A stretch of 5,505 bases of DNA from positions 1-5,505 of the forward strand of contig CAKPXW010000103.1 of assembly GCA_934202505.1 (NCBI GenBank). Direction: 5' to 3'. The notes below the pieces were generated by a model. It saw only the letters and a program-made list of their open reading frames with translations, searched no databases and was not told the DNA's origin. Position numbers and translations under genes: made by a program. This DNA is from an uncultured Bacilli bacterium. GTDB lineage: Bacteria; Bacillota_I; Bacilli_A; RFN20; CAG-631. This document shows, one piece after another, positions 1-4,255 of the stretch. Numbering within the stretch: position 1 is the stretch's first letter; each line of letters opens with the position of its first letter.

Positions 1-349
1 CTCTATGTGTGATAATCTTTCTTTCAAACATATCATAATATGTAGCAATATCTCCAACTTTTAAAGAATCACAACCATTTTTAACAACTTTAACAGTAAT
101 TAAATCTCCAGTTTTAAAACTGTCTTTTTTATCACCATTCATGGAATCAGAATCAACAGTAAGATATCCTCTACCAAATAGATTTGGAATGTTATTTGTA
201 CTTTTTGCTCTCAAATTTGATATTGCAAAAAATAAAATAAATACCATAAATAAACCAAATACTACATCACCGATGATTCGAAGTATTTTTTTAGTCTTTT
301 CAGTTTTATTAGTGCTAACTGATTTTTCATTAGTTACATCTTTTTTCAT
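1..349 (-). CDS. sipW: SipW-type signal peptidase I (partial, C-terminus beyond window)
   Basis: The first 116 residues are visible; the gene runs off the left edge. After a charged, Ser/Thr/Lys-rich cytoplasmic tail (residues 1-21) comes one membrane segment (about 22-44, rich in I, V, F). Next is the catalytic box TVDSDSM with the nucleophile Ser69, then TGDLITV (80-86), KVGDIATYY (97-105) and ITHR ending at residue 116. A His in that last box, where bacterial Lep-type enzymes carry Lys elsewhere, marks the archaeal/ER-like S26B (SipW) class with a Ser/His dyad. The family cleaves signal peptides of TasA- and camelysin-type proteins on the outer face of the membrane, and the gene just upstream encodes such a substrate. 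The start ATG at 349-347 has a GAGGAC Shine-Dalgarno 5 bases upstream. The remaining catalytic Asp region cannot be seen. Class assignment is strong; the symbol is by family resemblance. Confidence 0.88.
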   Translation of the reverse strand, partial: MKKDVTNEKSVSTNKTEKTKKILRIIGDVVFGLFMVFILFFAISNLRAKSTNNIPNLFGRGYLTVDSDSMNGDKKDSFKTGDLITVKVVKNGCDSLKVGDIATYYDMFERKIITHR

Positions 350-381
350 TTAATGTCCTCACAATCATTATAATATATAAT

Positions 382-410
382 ATTATAAATCTTCTTATTG
401 CTTTTTTCTA
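382..410 (-). promoter_or_regulatory. Candidate promoter of the signal peptidase gene
   Basis: On the minus strand TAGAAA (410-405, four of six matches to TTGACA) is followed after 17 bases by TATAAT (387-382, perfect). Transcription would start near 375 and leave a short leader ending in the GAGGAC ribosome site. It lies downstream of the fibre-gene terminator, so the peptidase could be made independently of the riboswitch. A small inverted repeat GTACT-GTA-AGTAC sits directly upstream of the -35 box. The region is very AT-rich, so a chance match is possible. Confidence 0.5.
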
Positions 411-447
411 GTACTTACAGTACCAAATAAGGGCTATTTTCATCTTT

Positions 448-467
448 TTTATGCATATATGCATAAA
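448..467. repeat. 20-base perfect palindrome in the spacer before the peptidase gene
   Basis: The sequence TTTATGCATA and its exact reverse complement abut without a spacer, giving a perfect 20-base dyad. It lies between the terminator of the fibre gene and the candidate promoter of the signal peptidase gene. With no loop it is a poor RNA hairpin and looks more like a protein-binding dyad. I cannot name a factor. AT-richness raises the chance of accidental palindromes, but 20 bases with two ATGCAT hexamers is notable. Confidence 0.55.
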
Positions 468-479
468 TATTGTTTTTTT

Positions 480-513
480 ACAAATAAAGGCTCATCATCA
501 GTGGATGAGCCTT
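480..513 (-). terminator. Intrinsic terminator after the TasA-like gene (imperfect U-tract)
   Basis: A perfect 10-base-pair stem (AAGGCTCATC with GATGAGCCTT, minus strand 513-504 and 496-487) closes a 7-base loop about 20 bases after the stop codon of the TasA-like gene. It is followed by UAUUUGU, a broken U-tract, so termination is probably partial and some read-through into the signal peptidase gene is plausible. Confidence 0.7.
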
Positions 514-535
514 ATTGATTTAATATATTAATAGA

Positions 536-1330
536 CTATTTATTTTCAGATGAAGTGAATTGTGCTCCAAGTGTAAACTCACCTGTATTAACATTATTAT
601 TTCTAACATATGTTTTTGCATCATCACCTTCAACTGTTAAAGCACCATCTAAGTATACTCTCATAGTAACTGTTAAGTAGCCAGTTTCTCCAGATTTTGC
701 AATTTTTCCTGTATAAATATCTACTGAAGTTGTAACATATTTATTTAATGTTTTTGATCCTTCTGCTGTATCTTTTGTTGCACCTTTAAAATTTAAAGAT
801 TTTGAATAATTATCTTTAGCATTATCAACAGCAGTATTATTTACATAGAAGTCAACAGTAATTGCATTGAACATTGAAGAAGCAGTAATCTCTGTGGAAG
901 TAAATAATTTAACAGATAATTTTTCATTTGCTAATTCACCACCAGATGATGCAATATAAACTGTATAATCTACAAAATGCTTTTCTGAATCAGTTGCTGT
1001 GGCATTTGCATATTTTAAATCATTGCCTAAACCTGTTCCAGCATCAACATCTTGACCATTAGTAACATATTTTAGAAGAGTATCAGAAGCAGCATCATGT
1101 GTTGCTGCAAAAAGAGTTGTTGCTCCACTATCAAAATTAACTGAAGTAGCATCACCAACTGGAGTAGCAGTTGAAATTGCTAAAGATGCTGGAGTTGTTG
1201 CTTGAACCTTCATTCCATCTGCAGATACAGTTCTATTCATAGAGAACCATGCATATGTTGATCCTACAGTTGTAAGACCAGCAAGACCTAATGCCATAGC
1301 ACTAGCTAATAATTTTTTGTTTGCTTTCAT
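536..1330 (-). CDS. TasA/camelysin-like secreted fibre protein with SipW-type signal peptide
   Basis: The 264-residue product begins with a basic MKANKK, a short hydrophobic stretch (about 7-22) and the box VGSTYAWFS. This is the hallmark of SipW-dependent signal peptides, compare VGGGTWAAF in Bacillus TasA. Cleavage is expected after Ala27. The mature part has no cysteine, is rich in Thr, Ser, Ala and Asn, and is predicted mainly beta. It ends with a VTMRVYLDGAL...YVRNNNVNTGEF block typical of Bacillota TasA-like proteins. TasA relatives form extracellular fibres in biofilms; camelysins are relatives described as peptidases, but I see no recognisable metal motif here. The start ATG has AAAGGA 10 bases upstream. 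Only 48 bases separate it from the preceding gene, and the cognate peptidase follows, so the three form one module. There is no sortase motif or second membrane segment, so surface retention must depend on polymerisation or a partner. Confidence 0.85.
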   Translation of the reverse strand: MKANKKLLASAMALGLAGLTTVGSTYAWFSMNRTVSADGMKVQATTPASLAISTATPVGDATSVNFDSGATTLFAATHDAASDTLLKYVTNGQDVDAGTGLGNDLKYANATATDSEKHFVDYTVYIASSGGELANEKLSVKLFTSTEITASSMFNAITVDFYVNNTAVDNAKDNYSKSLNFKGATKDTAEGSKTLNKYVTTSVDIYTGKIAKSGETGYLTVTMRVYLDGALTVEGDDAKTYVRNNNVNTGEFTLGAQFTSSENK

Positions 1331-1378
1331 TTTAAATTTTTCCTTTCAATTCTTAATTAATTTTTATAGTCACCAAAT

Positions 1379-2218
1379 TTAGTAACTATCCTTACTTACA
1401 AGAGTAAACTGTAAGCTTAATTTTAAAGCACCGTTTAATAATTTGTTTGAAGATTGAGCGTCCCAACCATCTAACCACATAACAATTGTATATTTTTTTA
1501 TTTGTCCTATTTTGAAATCATGAACTCGATTAGTAAATACACTTTTGTCGTTTTCAAATGGAGTTGTTAGCCCTAAAGAAGTAAGCACGTTCAAGTTATC
1601 TTCTGATCCTTTTGGCAGATGGTAATCTAAATCTTTTAGTGGTGTTTCTCCACTTGAGCCAATAATTGGTTCAGGCTCACCTTCATGCCCTTCATCTTCA
1701 CGTGCTTTAGCATATACAGTTTCTGTTCTCGTTTCAGCATATGCGTCAACATTGCCCTCGATGACCATAATTCTTAAGATAGAATCTAAATTTCGAGTTG
1801 CATTATCAATTGTGAAACTTGCAATATAATCAATCGTTTCCTGTCCTTGATTTAATAAGTAGAATGTATAAGCAAAGTACTTATCGTATTTAGAATATGG
1901 ATCTTGATAATTATGAGAGCCTGCAGTTTCATCAAGTTTGTCAAATGGAATAGCCTCATACTCTGTGTCGATTGCATTACTTAACGGTGTAGCAGTAATT
2001 CTCGACTTAGCATTTTGGAAGTCTTCATTATCAACTAATGCAAGACCAGCTTTTTTGTCATTATTCTTCATTGAAATAACAAAACTACCAGTGTGTTGAC
2101 CATAGTAAGATAATGCCGCGACTAGAAGGATTATTGATCCTGTTATAGCGATTATCTTACTAACTCTTTTTCTAAAAAGTTGCTTTTTGGTATAAGTTTT
2201 TATAATTTCGCTTTTAAT
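1379..2218 (-). CDS. Membrane-anchored TasA-like protein, first gene of the fibre operon, apparent ATT start
   Basis: With initiation at ATT (2218-2216) the product has 279 residues. It has a basic cytoplasmic tail (KKQLFRKRVSK), one membrane segment (about 22-38) and a long external domain. That domain contains YFAYTFYLLNQGQ (about 113-125) and ends with a IVMWLDGWDAQSSN...LKLSLQFT block (about 245-279). These are features shared with TasA-like beta-sandwich proteins of Bacillota (WLDGWD resembles the usual W-x-E-G-x-D segment). A very acidic insert (EDEGHEGEPEP) lies in the middle. No A-x-A cleavage box follows the hydrophobic segment, so it probably stays as a membrane anchor or fibre initiator, a role like that of TapA although I see no sequence kinship to TapA. 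No ATG or TTG codon lies downstream of the strong ribosome site in a usable place; GTG at 2227-2225 overlaps that site. The gene is preceded by a riboswitch leader and followed closely by the secreted TasA-like gene. Confidence 0.75.
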   Translation of the reverse strand: MKSEIIKTYTKKQLFRKRVSKIIAITGSIILLVAALSYYGQHTGSFVISMKNNDKKAGLALVDNEDFQNAKSRITATPLSNAIDTEYEAIPFDKLDETAGSHNYQDPYSKYDKYFAYTFYLLNQGQETIDYIASFTIDNATRNLDSILRIMVIEGNVDAYAETRTETVYAKAREDEGHEGEPEPIIGSSGETPLKDLDYHLPKGSEDNLNVLTSLGLTTPFENDKSVFTNRVHDFKIGQIKKYTIVMWLDGWDAQSSNKLLNGALKLSLQFTLVSKDSY

Positions 2219-2220
2219 AA

Positions 2221-2232
2221 GGATCACCTCCT
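2221..2232 (-). promoter_or_regulatory. Exceptionally long Shine-Dalgarno site that decides the ATT start
   Basis: The minus strand reads AGGAGGTGATCC, a 12-base perfect complement of the canonical 16S rRNA 3' tail. From the GGAGG core there are 8 bases to ATT at 2218-2216, an ideal spacing. The only standard start codon nearby in frame, GTG at 2227-2225, lies inside the site and cannot be used with it. Upstream in-frame ATG 2262-2260 overlaps the terminator stem and has no ribosome site. Confidence 0.75.
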
Positions 2233-2247
2233 CATATCCATTAACAT

Positions 2248-2271
2248 AAAAAGACCCCATCTTATGGGATC
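2248..2271 (-). terminator. Riboswitch-controlled intrinsic terminator
   Basis: The stem GATCCCAT/ATGGGGTC (8 pairs, one G-U) with a three-base AAG loop is followed directly by TTTTT (2252-2248). It lies about 16 bases upstream of the ribosome site of the first fibre gene and downstream of the aptamer, as expected for premature termination. Its 5' arm and loop are also part of the competing antiterminator. Confidence 0.8.
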
Positions 2272-2313
2272 TTAGTTTATAATGTAATATTATGCAAACT
2301 ATAGCCCACAAGA
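2260..2313 (-). promoter_or_regulatory. Predicted antiterminator hairpin of the riboswitch
   Basis: On the minus strand TCTTGTGGG (2313-2305) pairs with CCCATAAGA (2268-2260) over 9 pairs with one G-U, consuming the terminator's 5' arm and loop. The enclosed segment extends the hairpin with TAGTTT/AAACTA and ATAAT/ATTAT. The stretch CTATAGTTT (2304-2296) inside it is also the exact 9-base complement of aptamer segment AAACTATAG (2352-2344). An unfolded aptamer could therefore sequester it and let the terminator form. This geometry predicts that ligand binding favours read-through. Pairing is seen in the sequence; the switching direction is inferred. Confidence 0.6.
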
Positions 2314-2402
2314 ATTTTGCAGCTGGCTAGAACTTGCGTTCCCCTATAGTTTTGCGTCACTGCATTGCTGCAGTTTTGCCATGTCTTCTTACATACAAGA
2401 AA

Positions 2403-2431
2403 ATTATATTTATATAATCAAATATTGTCAA
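2403..2431 (-). promoter_or_regulatory. Perfect-consensus promoter of the fibre operon
   Basis: Minus strand TTGACA (2431-2426), 17 bases, TATAAT (2408-2403). Both hexamers and the spacing equal the sigma-A/sigma-70 optimum. Transcription should start near 2396, just ahead of the riboswitch aptamer. Such a strong promoter implies that control lies mainly in the leader RNA, or in a repressor binding the dyad over the -35 box. Confidence 0.87.
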
Positions 2432-2435
2432 TATT
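2421..2435. repeat. Dyad overlapping the -35 box of the fibre promoter
   Basis: AATATTG-T-CAATATT is a 15-base inverted repeat with 7-base arms that covers the whole -35 hexamer. A related inverted copy of the half CAAATATTG (2419-2427) occurs as CAATATTTG at 2462-2470, upstream of the promoter. The arrangement suggests an operator pair for an unknown regulator. The AT-rich background makes chance similarity possible. Confidence 0.4.
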
Positions 2436-2481
2436 TTAAAGAATTCCAGCATTTAATTTAACAATATTTGTCATTGTTTTG

Positions 2482-2508
2482 AAAAACATTTAGCACAAGA
2501 TGCTAAAT
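2482..2508 (-). terminator. Intrinsic terminator overlapping the stop codon of the 67-residue gene
   Basis: ATTTAGCA/TGCTAAAT forms a perfect 8-pair stem with a 5-base loop (minus strand 2508-2488), followed by GTTTTT. The TAG stop codon (2505-2503) lies inside the 5' arm, so gene and terminator share sequence. It insulates the small gene from the fibre operon promoter downstream. Confidence 0.8.
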
Positions 2509-2706
2509 TCTTGAAATTAAGAAGCGATTATAATCATTGCAAATATATTCAATATTGTGAATGTTATCATTTACATTGATAATATCTTGTACTTCAAGGT
2601 TATGACTTTCTAAATATTTGTCTAAAAACTTATTTGCTTTTTCCCTTGTTTTAAAAGTCTTGTTTAGTACTCCTTCAGTTGTACGAGCTTCAAATCTATA
2701 TTTCAT
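2503..2706 (-). CDS. Small hypothetical protein, 67 residues
   Basis: I do not recognise the family. The product is small, charged and soluble: MKYRFEART, then a Lys/Glu-rich likely helix (about 19-36, FKTREKANKFLDKYLESH), then a short segment with IEYICNDYNRF near the end. It has one Cys (about residue 56), no signal peptide and no membrane segment. The start is taken as ATG 2706-2704, which has AGAGG 8 bases upstream; GTG at 2715 lies within that ribosome site and is unlikely. It is a single-gene unit with its own promoter, a cre-like site and a terminator, which argues that it is a real expressed gene and suggests carbon-source control. Confidence 0.7.
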   Translation of the reverse strand: MKYRFEARTTEGVLNKTFKTREKANKFLDKYLESHNLEVQDIINVNDNIHNIEYICNDYNRFLISRI

Positions 2707-2750
2707 ATCTGCCACCTCTTTCTTAGTCTTATTTCCTTAAGACCACCATT

Positions 2751-2778
2751 ATTTTATGATATTTTTTTTAAGTGTCAA
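2751..2778 (-). promoter_or_regulatory. Promoter of the 67-residue gene
   Basis: Minus strand TTGACA (2778-2773, perfect) and TAAAAT (2756-2751, five of six) are separated by 16 bases that include a run of eight A. The transcript would begin near 2744 and leave a short leader to the ribosome site. Confidence 0.72.
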
Positions 2779-2781
2779 CTA

Positions 2782-2795
2782 TGAAAACGATTTCA
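2782..2795. promoter_or_regulatory. Catabolite-responsive (cre-like) element, candidate CcpA site
   Basis: TGAAAACGATTTCA fits the Bacillota cre consensus TGWAANCGNTNWCA at every defined position, and its reverse complement also fits. It ends three bases upstream of the -35 box of the small gene and lies 26 bases beyond the stop of the acyltransferase gene. A site so close to -35 could repress by blocking polymerase or act as an activator site. Consensus match is seen; CcpA binding is inferred. Confidence 0.6.
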
Positions 2796-2818
2796 AAATT
2801 TATGTAAGCATTTACATC
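2796..2818 (-). terminator. Weak possible terminator after the acyltransferase operon
   Basis: ATGTAA/TTACAT forms a 6-pair stem with a 4-base loop right after the stop of the acyltransferase gene, followed by AAATTTTG on the minus strand. The stem is short and the U-tract poor, so termination would be inefficient. As DNA it is also a 16-base inverted repeat and could instead be a binding site. Confidence 0.35.
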
Positions 2819-2821
2819 TTT

Positions 2822-3601
2822 TTAATAAATTTTTCCAATTCCAATTGTAAGCGTTTTCTCCTCTAAAAGATGTTTTTTTAAGGATTTTTGTAAAGAAGTA
2901 TCTTCTTTTAGCATTTTATAATCAATATTAGTATCTTTACATTTAAATACCCATAATAGATAATCATTTACATTTTCATAAAAGCTATCTATCTTAAAGA
3001 AACTTTGAAAATATAATATCTTAGAATCTTTAGGTAAGTATTCTTTTAATTCTTTTCCAAGTAGCCAAGAACTACATATGTATGGAAAATTATTTGTATG
3101 AGGATAATATTTTTTAAAAAAGTCTTTTGCTTCTAAAAGTGAAATATTTGTCAATGAAAGATTCGCATCACTTGGAATATGAATTGATATGGCATTTTTT
3201 AATATTTCATATTCTAGTTCACCAATTCTAAATAATTTCATATTTAATTGTCTTGCTACCCACCAATGACGATCAAAGGCTTCAATATTAGTTATTTCTT
3301 TACACTCATTTATAAAGCGTGTAAAACATTTCATTGTGTCAAAATATATTTTGTCACTAATTTGTTTTTCTTGATAATATTTATAAGTGTCAACAGCACA
3401 TAAAAGTTGTAAAGATAGTATTTTAAAACAGTTCTTATCATTATTTATTTCTTCAAAAAGTTGTGTGAAGTCATAATCATTAATTCTTAGTTGATTTAGA
3501 TCAATATTTTGATAATTATTATTTTCTTTTAAATTCTTTAATACCATATTATAAGAATAAGTTGGCAAATTTATATTTTTACATAAAGTTTTTATATCCA
3601 T
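2822..3601 (-). CDS. Acyltransferase domain-containing protein (NAT_N/GNAT_C type)
   Basis: The 259-residue product resembles the Bacillota family annotated as acyltransferase domain-containing protein, with an all-alpha N-terminal domain and a GNAT-like C-terminal domain. Recognisable blocks are FDRHWWVARQL (about 109-119), FRIGELEYEI (124-133), HIPSDANLS (141-149), PYICSSWLL (173-181), YFQSFFKI (197-204) and DTSLQKSLKKHLL (234-246). The substrate of this family is not established to my knowledge. The protein is presumably cytosolic, with no signal or membrane segment. The ATG is 6 bases from the stop of the preceding GNAT gene, and its ribosome site AAGGA lies in the last codons of that gene, so the two are co-transcribed and probably translationally coupled. 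Family call rests on remembered motifs. Confidence 0.75.
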   Translation of the reverse strand: MDIKTLCKNINLPTYSYNMVLKNLKENNNYQNIDLNQLRINDYDFTQLFEEINNDKNCFKILSLQLLCAVDTYKYYQEKQISDKIYFDTMKCFTRFINECKEITNIEAFDRHWWVARQLNMKLFRIGELEYEILKNAISIHIPSDANLSLTNISLLEAKDFFKKYYPHTNNFPYICSSWLLGKELKEYLPKDSKILYFQSFFKIDSFYENVNDYLLWVFKCKDTNIDYKMLKEDTSLQKSLKKHLLEEKTLTIGIGKIY

Positions 3602-3607
3602 ATAAAA

Positions 3608-4096
3608 TTATTCCTTATTAGCTAATTCTTCAACTCTTTCTCTATCTAATCTATATGTTGTCCAGGTATCCATTGGTATGGCTCCCATTGATTTATAAAA
3701 GTTAATACTTGGAATATTCCAATCAAGGCAACACCATTCCATTCTTCCACATCCTCGTTTTAAAGCAATGGTTGCTAATTCTTTAAAAATAGCTTTGCCA
3801 TAACCTTTACCACGATAACTTTCTAAAATGAAAATATCTTCAAGGTATAATCCAGCTTTTCCTTGGAAAGTAGAAAAATTATGGAAGAATAAAGCAAAGC
3901 CTATTTCTTTATTATCAAGCATAGCAAAAATCACTTCAGCTTGTGTTTTATCAAATAACCAATATTCAAGACTTTCTTTAGTAGCAATTACTTCATCTTC
4001 CATTTTTTCATATTTAGCAATAGCTTTGATAAAATATAAAACAAGTTCAACATCATCTCTTGTTGCATATCTAAAACTTAAATTATTTTTTTCCAT
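3608..4096 (-). CDS. GNAT N-acetyltransferase, SSAT-like (diamine/thialysine type)
   Basis: At 162 residues it has the usual length of the spermidine/spermine N1-acetyltransferase-like branch of GNAT enzymes. Family blocks are FIKAIAKYEKMEDEV (about 22-36), AEVIFA (53-58), GFALFFHNFSTFQGKAGLYLED (66-87), the acetyl-CoA pyrophosphate loop RGKGYGK (95-101), CCLDWN (about 121-126) and FYKSMGA near 132-138, whose Tyr corresponds to the catalytic acid of SSAT. The family moves acetyl from acetyl-CoA to primary amines of polyamines or lysine analogues in the cytosol; the exact amine cannot be read from sequence. ATG 4096 has AAAGGAG 10 bases upstream. It is the first gene of an operon with the acyltransferase-domain protein. 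Confidence 0.88.
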   Translation of the reverse strand: MEKNNLSFRYATRDDVELVLYFIKAIAKYEKMEDEVIATKESLEYWLFDKTQAEVIFAMLDNKEIGFALFFHNFSTFQGKAGLYLEDIFILESYRGKGYGKAIFKELATIALKRGCGRMEWCCLDWNIPSINFYKSMGAIPMDTWTTYRLDRERVEELANKE

Positions 4097-4127
4097 ATCG
4101 TAATAACTCCTTTATTGTATATCTACA

Positions 4128-4155
4128 ATTTTACAAAAAATAAAATAATTAGCAA
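4128..4155 (-). promoter_or_regulatory. Candidate promoter of the acetyltransferase operon
   Basis: Minus strand TTGCTA (4155-4150, four of six) is followed after 16 bases by TAAAAT (4133-4128, five of six), giving a start near 4121, shortly before the AAAGGAG ribosome site. The intergenic stretch is extremely AT-rich, so other matches exist. Confidence 0.5.
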
Positions 4156-4214
4156 TAATTAATTTATAAAGTTTTAAACTCTAATACATATTTTTATCTA
4201 TAAATGATTATTAT

Positions 4215-4247
4215 AAAAAACTAATGCAAATAATTAATTCGCACTAG
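4215..4247 (-). terminator. Intrinsic terminator of the GH31 gene
   Basis: CTAGTGCGAAT pairs with ATTTGCATTAG over 11 positions (two G-U) with a 5-base loop, followed by TTTTTT (4220-4215). It begins 8 bases after the stop codon and separates the GH31 gene from the acetyltransferase operon. Confidence 0.85.
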
Positions 4248-4255
4248 CCATTTTA

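Larger units (their letters stand above)
2248..2385 (-). promoter_or_regulatory. Cyclic-di-GMP-I (GEMM-I) riboswitch with transcriptional expression platform
   Basis: The aptamer spans about 2385-2315. Conserved blocks appear in order: ATGGCAAAAC, a 6-base-pair hairpin ACTGCA/TGCAGT capped by a GCAA tetraloop, TGACGCAAA, CTATAGGGG, a second hairpin GAAC/GUUC with a GCAA loop, then TAGCCAGCTGC. These match the GEMM-I consensus (GGCAAA...GNRA...GACGCAAA...GCCxGxUGC). The base before CAAA is G, as in c-di-GMP sensors rather than the A of cGAMP-selective GEMM-Ib variants, and the A of GACGCAAA is present. An antiterminator and a terminator follow. The aptamer begins about 12 bases after the predicted transcription start. 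It controls the two TasA-like genes and perhaps, by read-through, the peptidase. Confidence 0.83.

Noticed and set aside
141..353. Plus-strand frame of 70 codons.
   Set aside because: It is antisense to the signal peptidase, whose minus-strand frame carries conserved catalytic motifs, and it has no family features.
2219..2311. Extension of the anchored TasA-like gene to a TTG at 2311 (310 residues), or to the ATG at 2262.
   Set aside because: Both starts lie inside the antiterminator or terminator stems of the riboswitch, and neither has a ribosome site. The strong site is at 2232-2221.
2318..2384. cGAMP-selective (GEMM-Ib) riboswitch instead of c-di-GMP.
   Set aside because: The base before the CAAA block is G, as in c-di-GMP sensors; the cGAMP variants carry A there. 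A binding test would settle it.
2707..2715. GTG start at 2715 for the small gene.
   Set aside because: The GTG is part of the AGAGGTGG ribosome site that serves ATG 2706 at ideal spacing.
3828..4103. Plus-strand frame of 91 codons.
   Set aside because: It is a shadow of the GNAT gene on the opposite strand.
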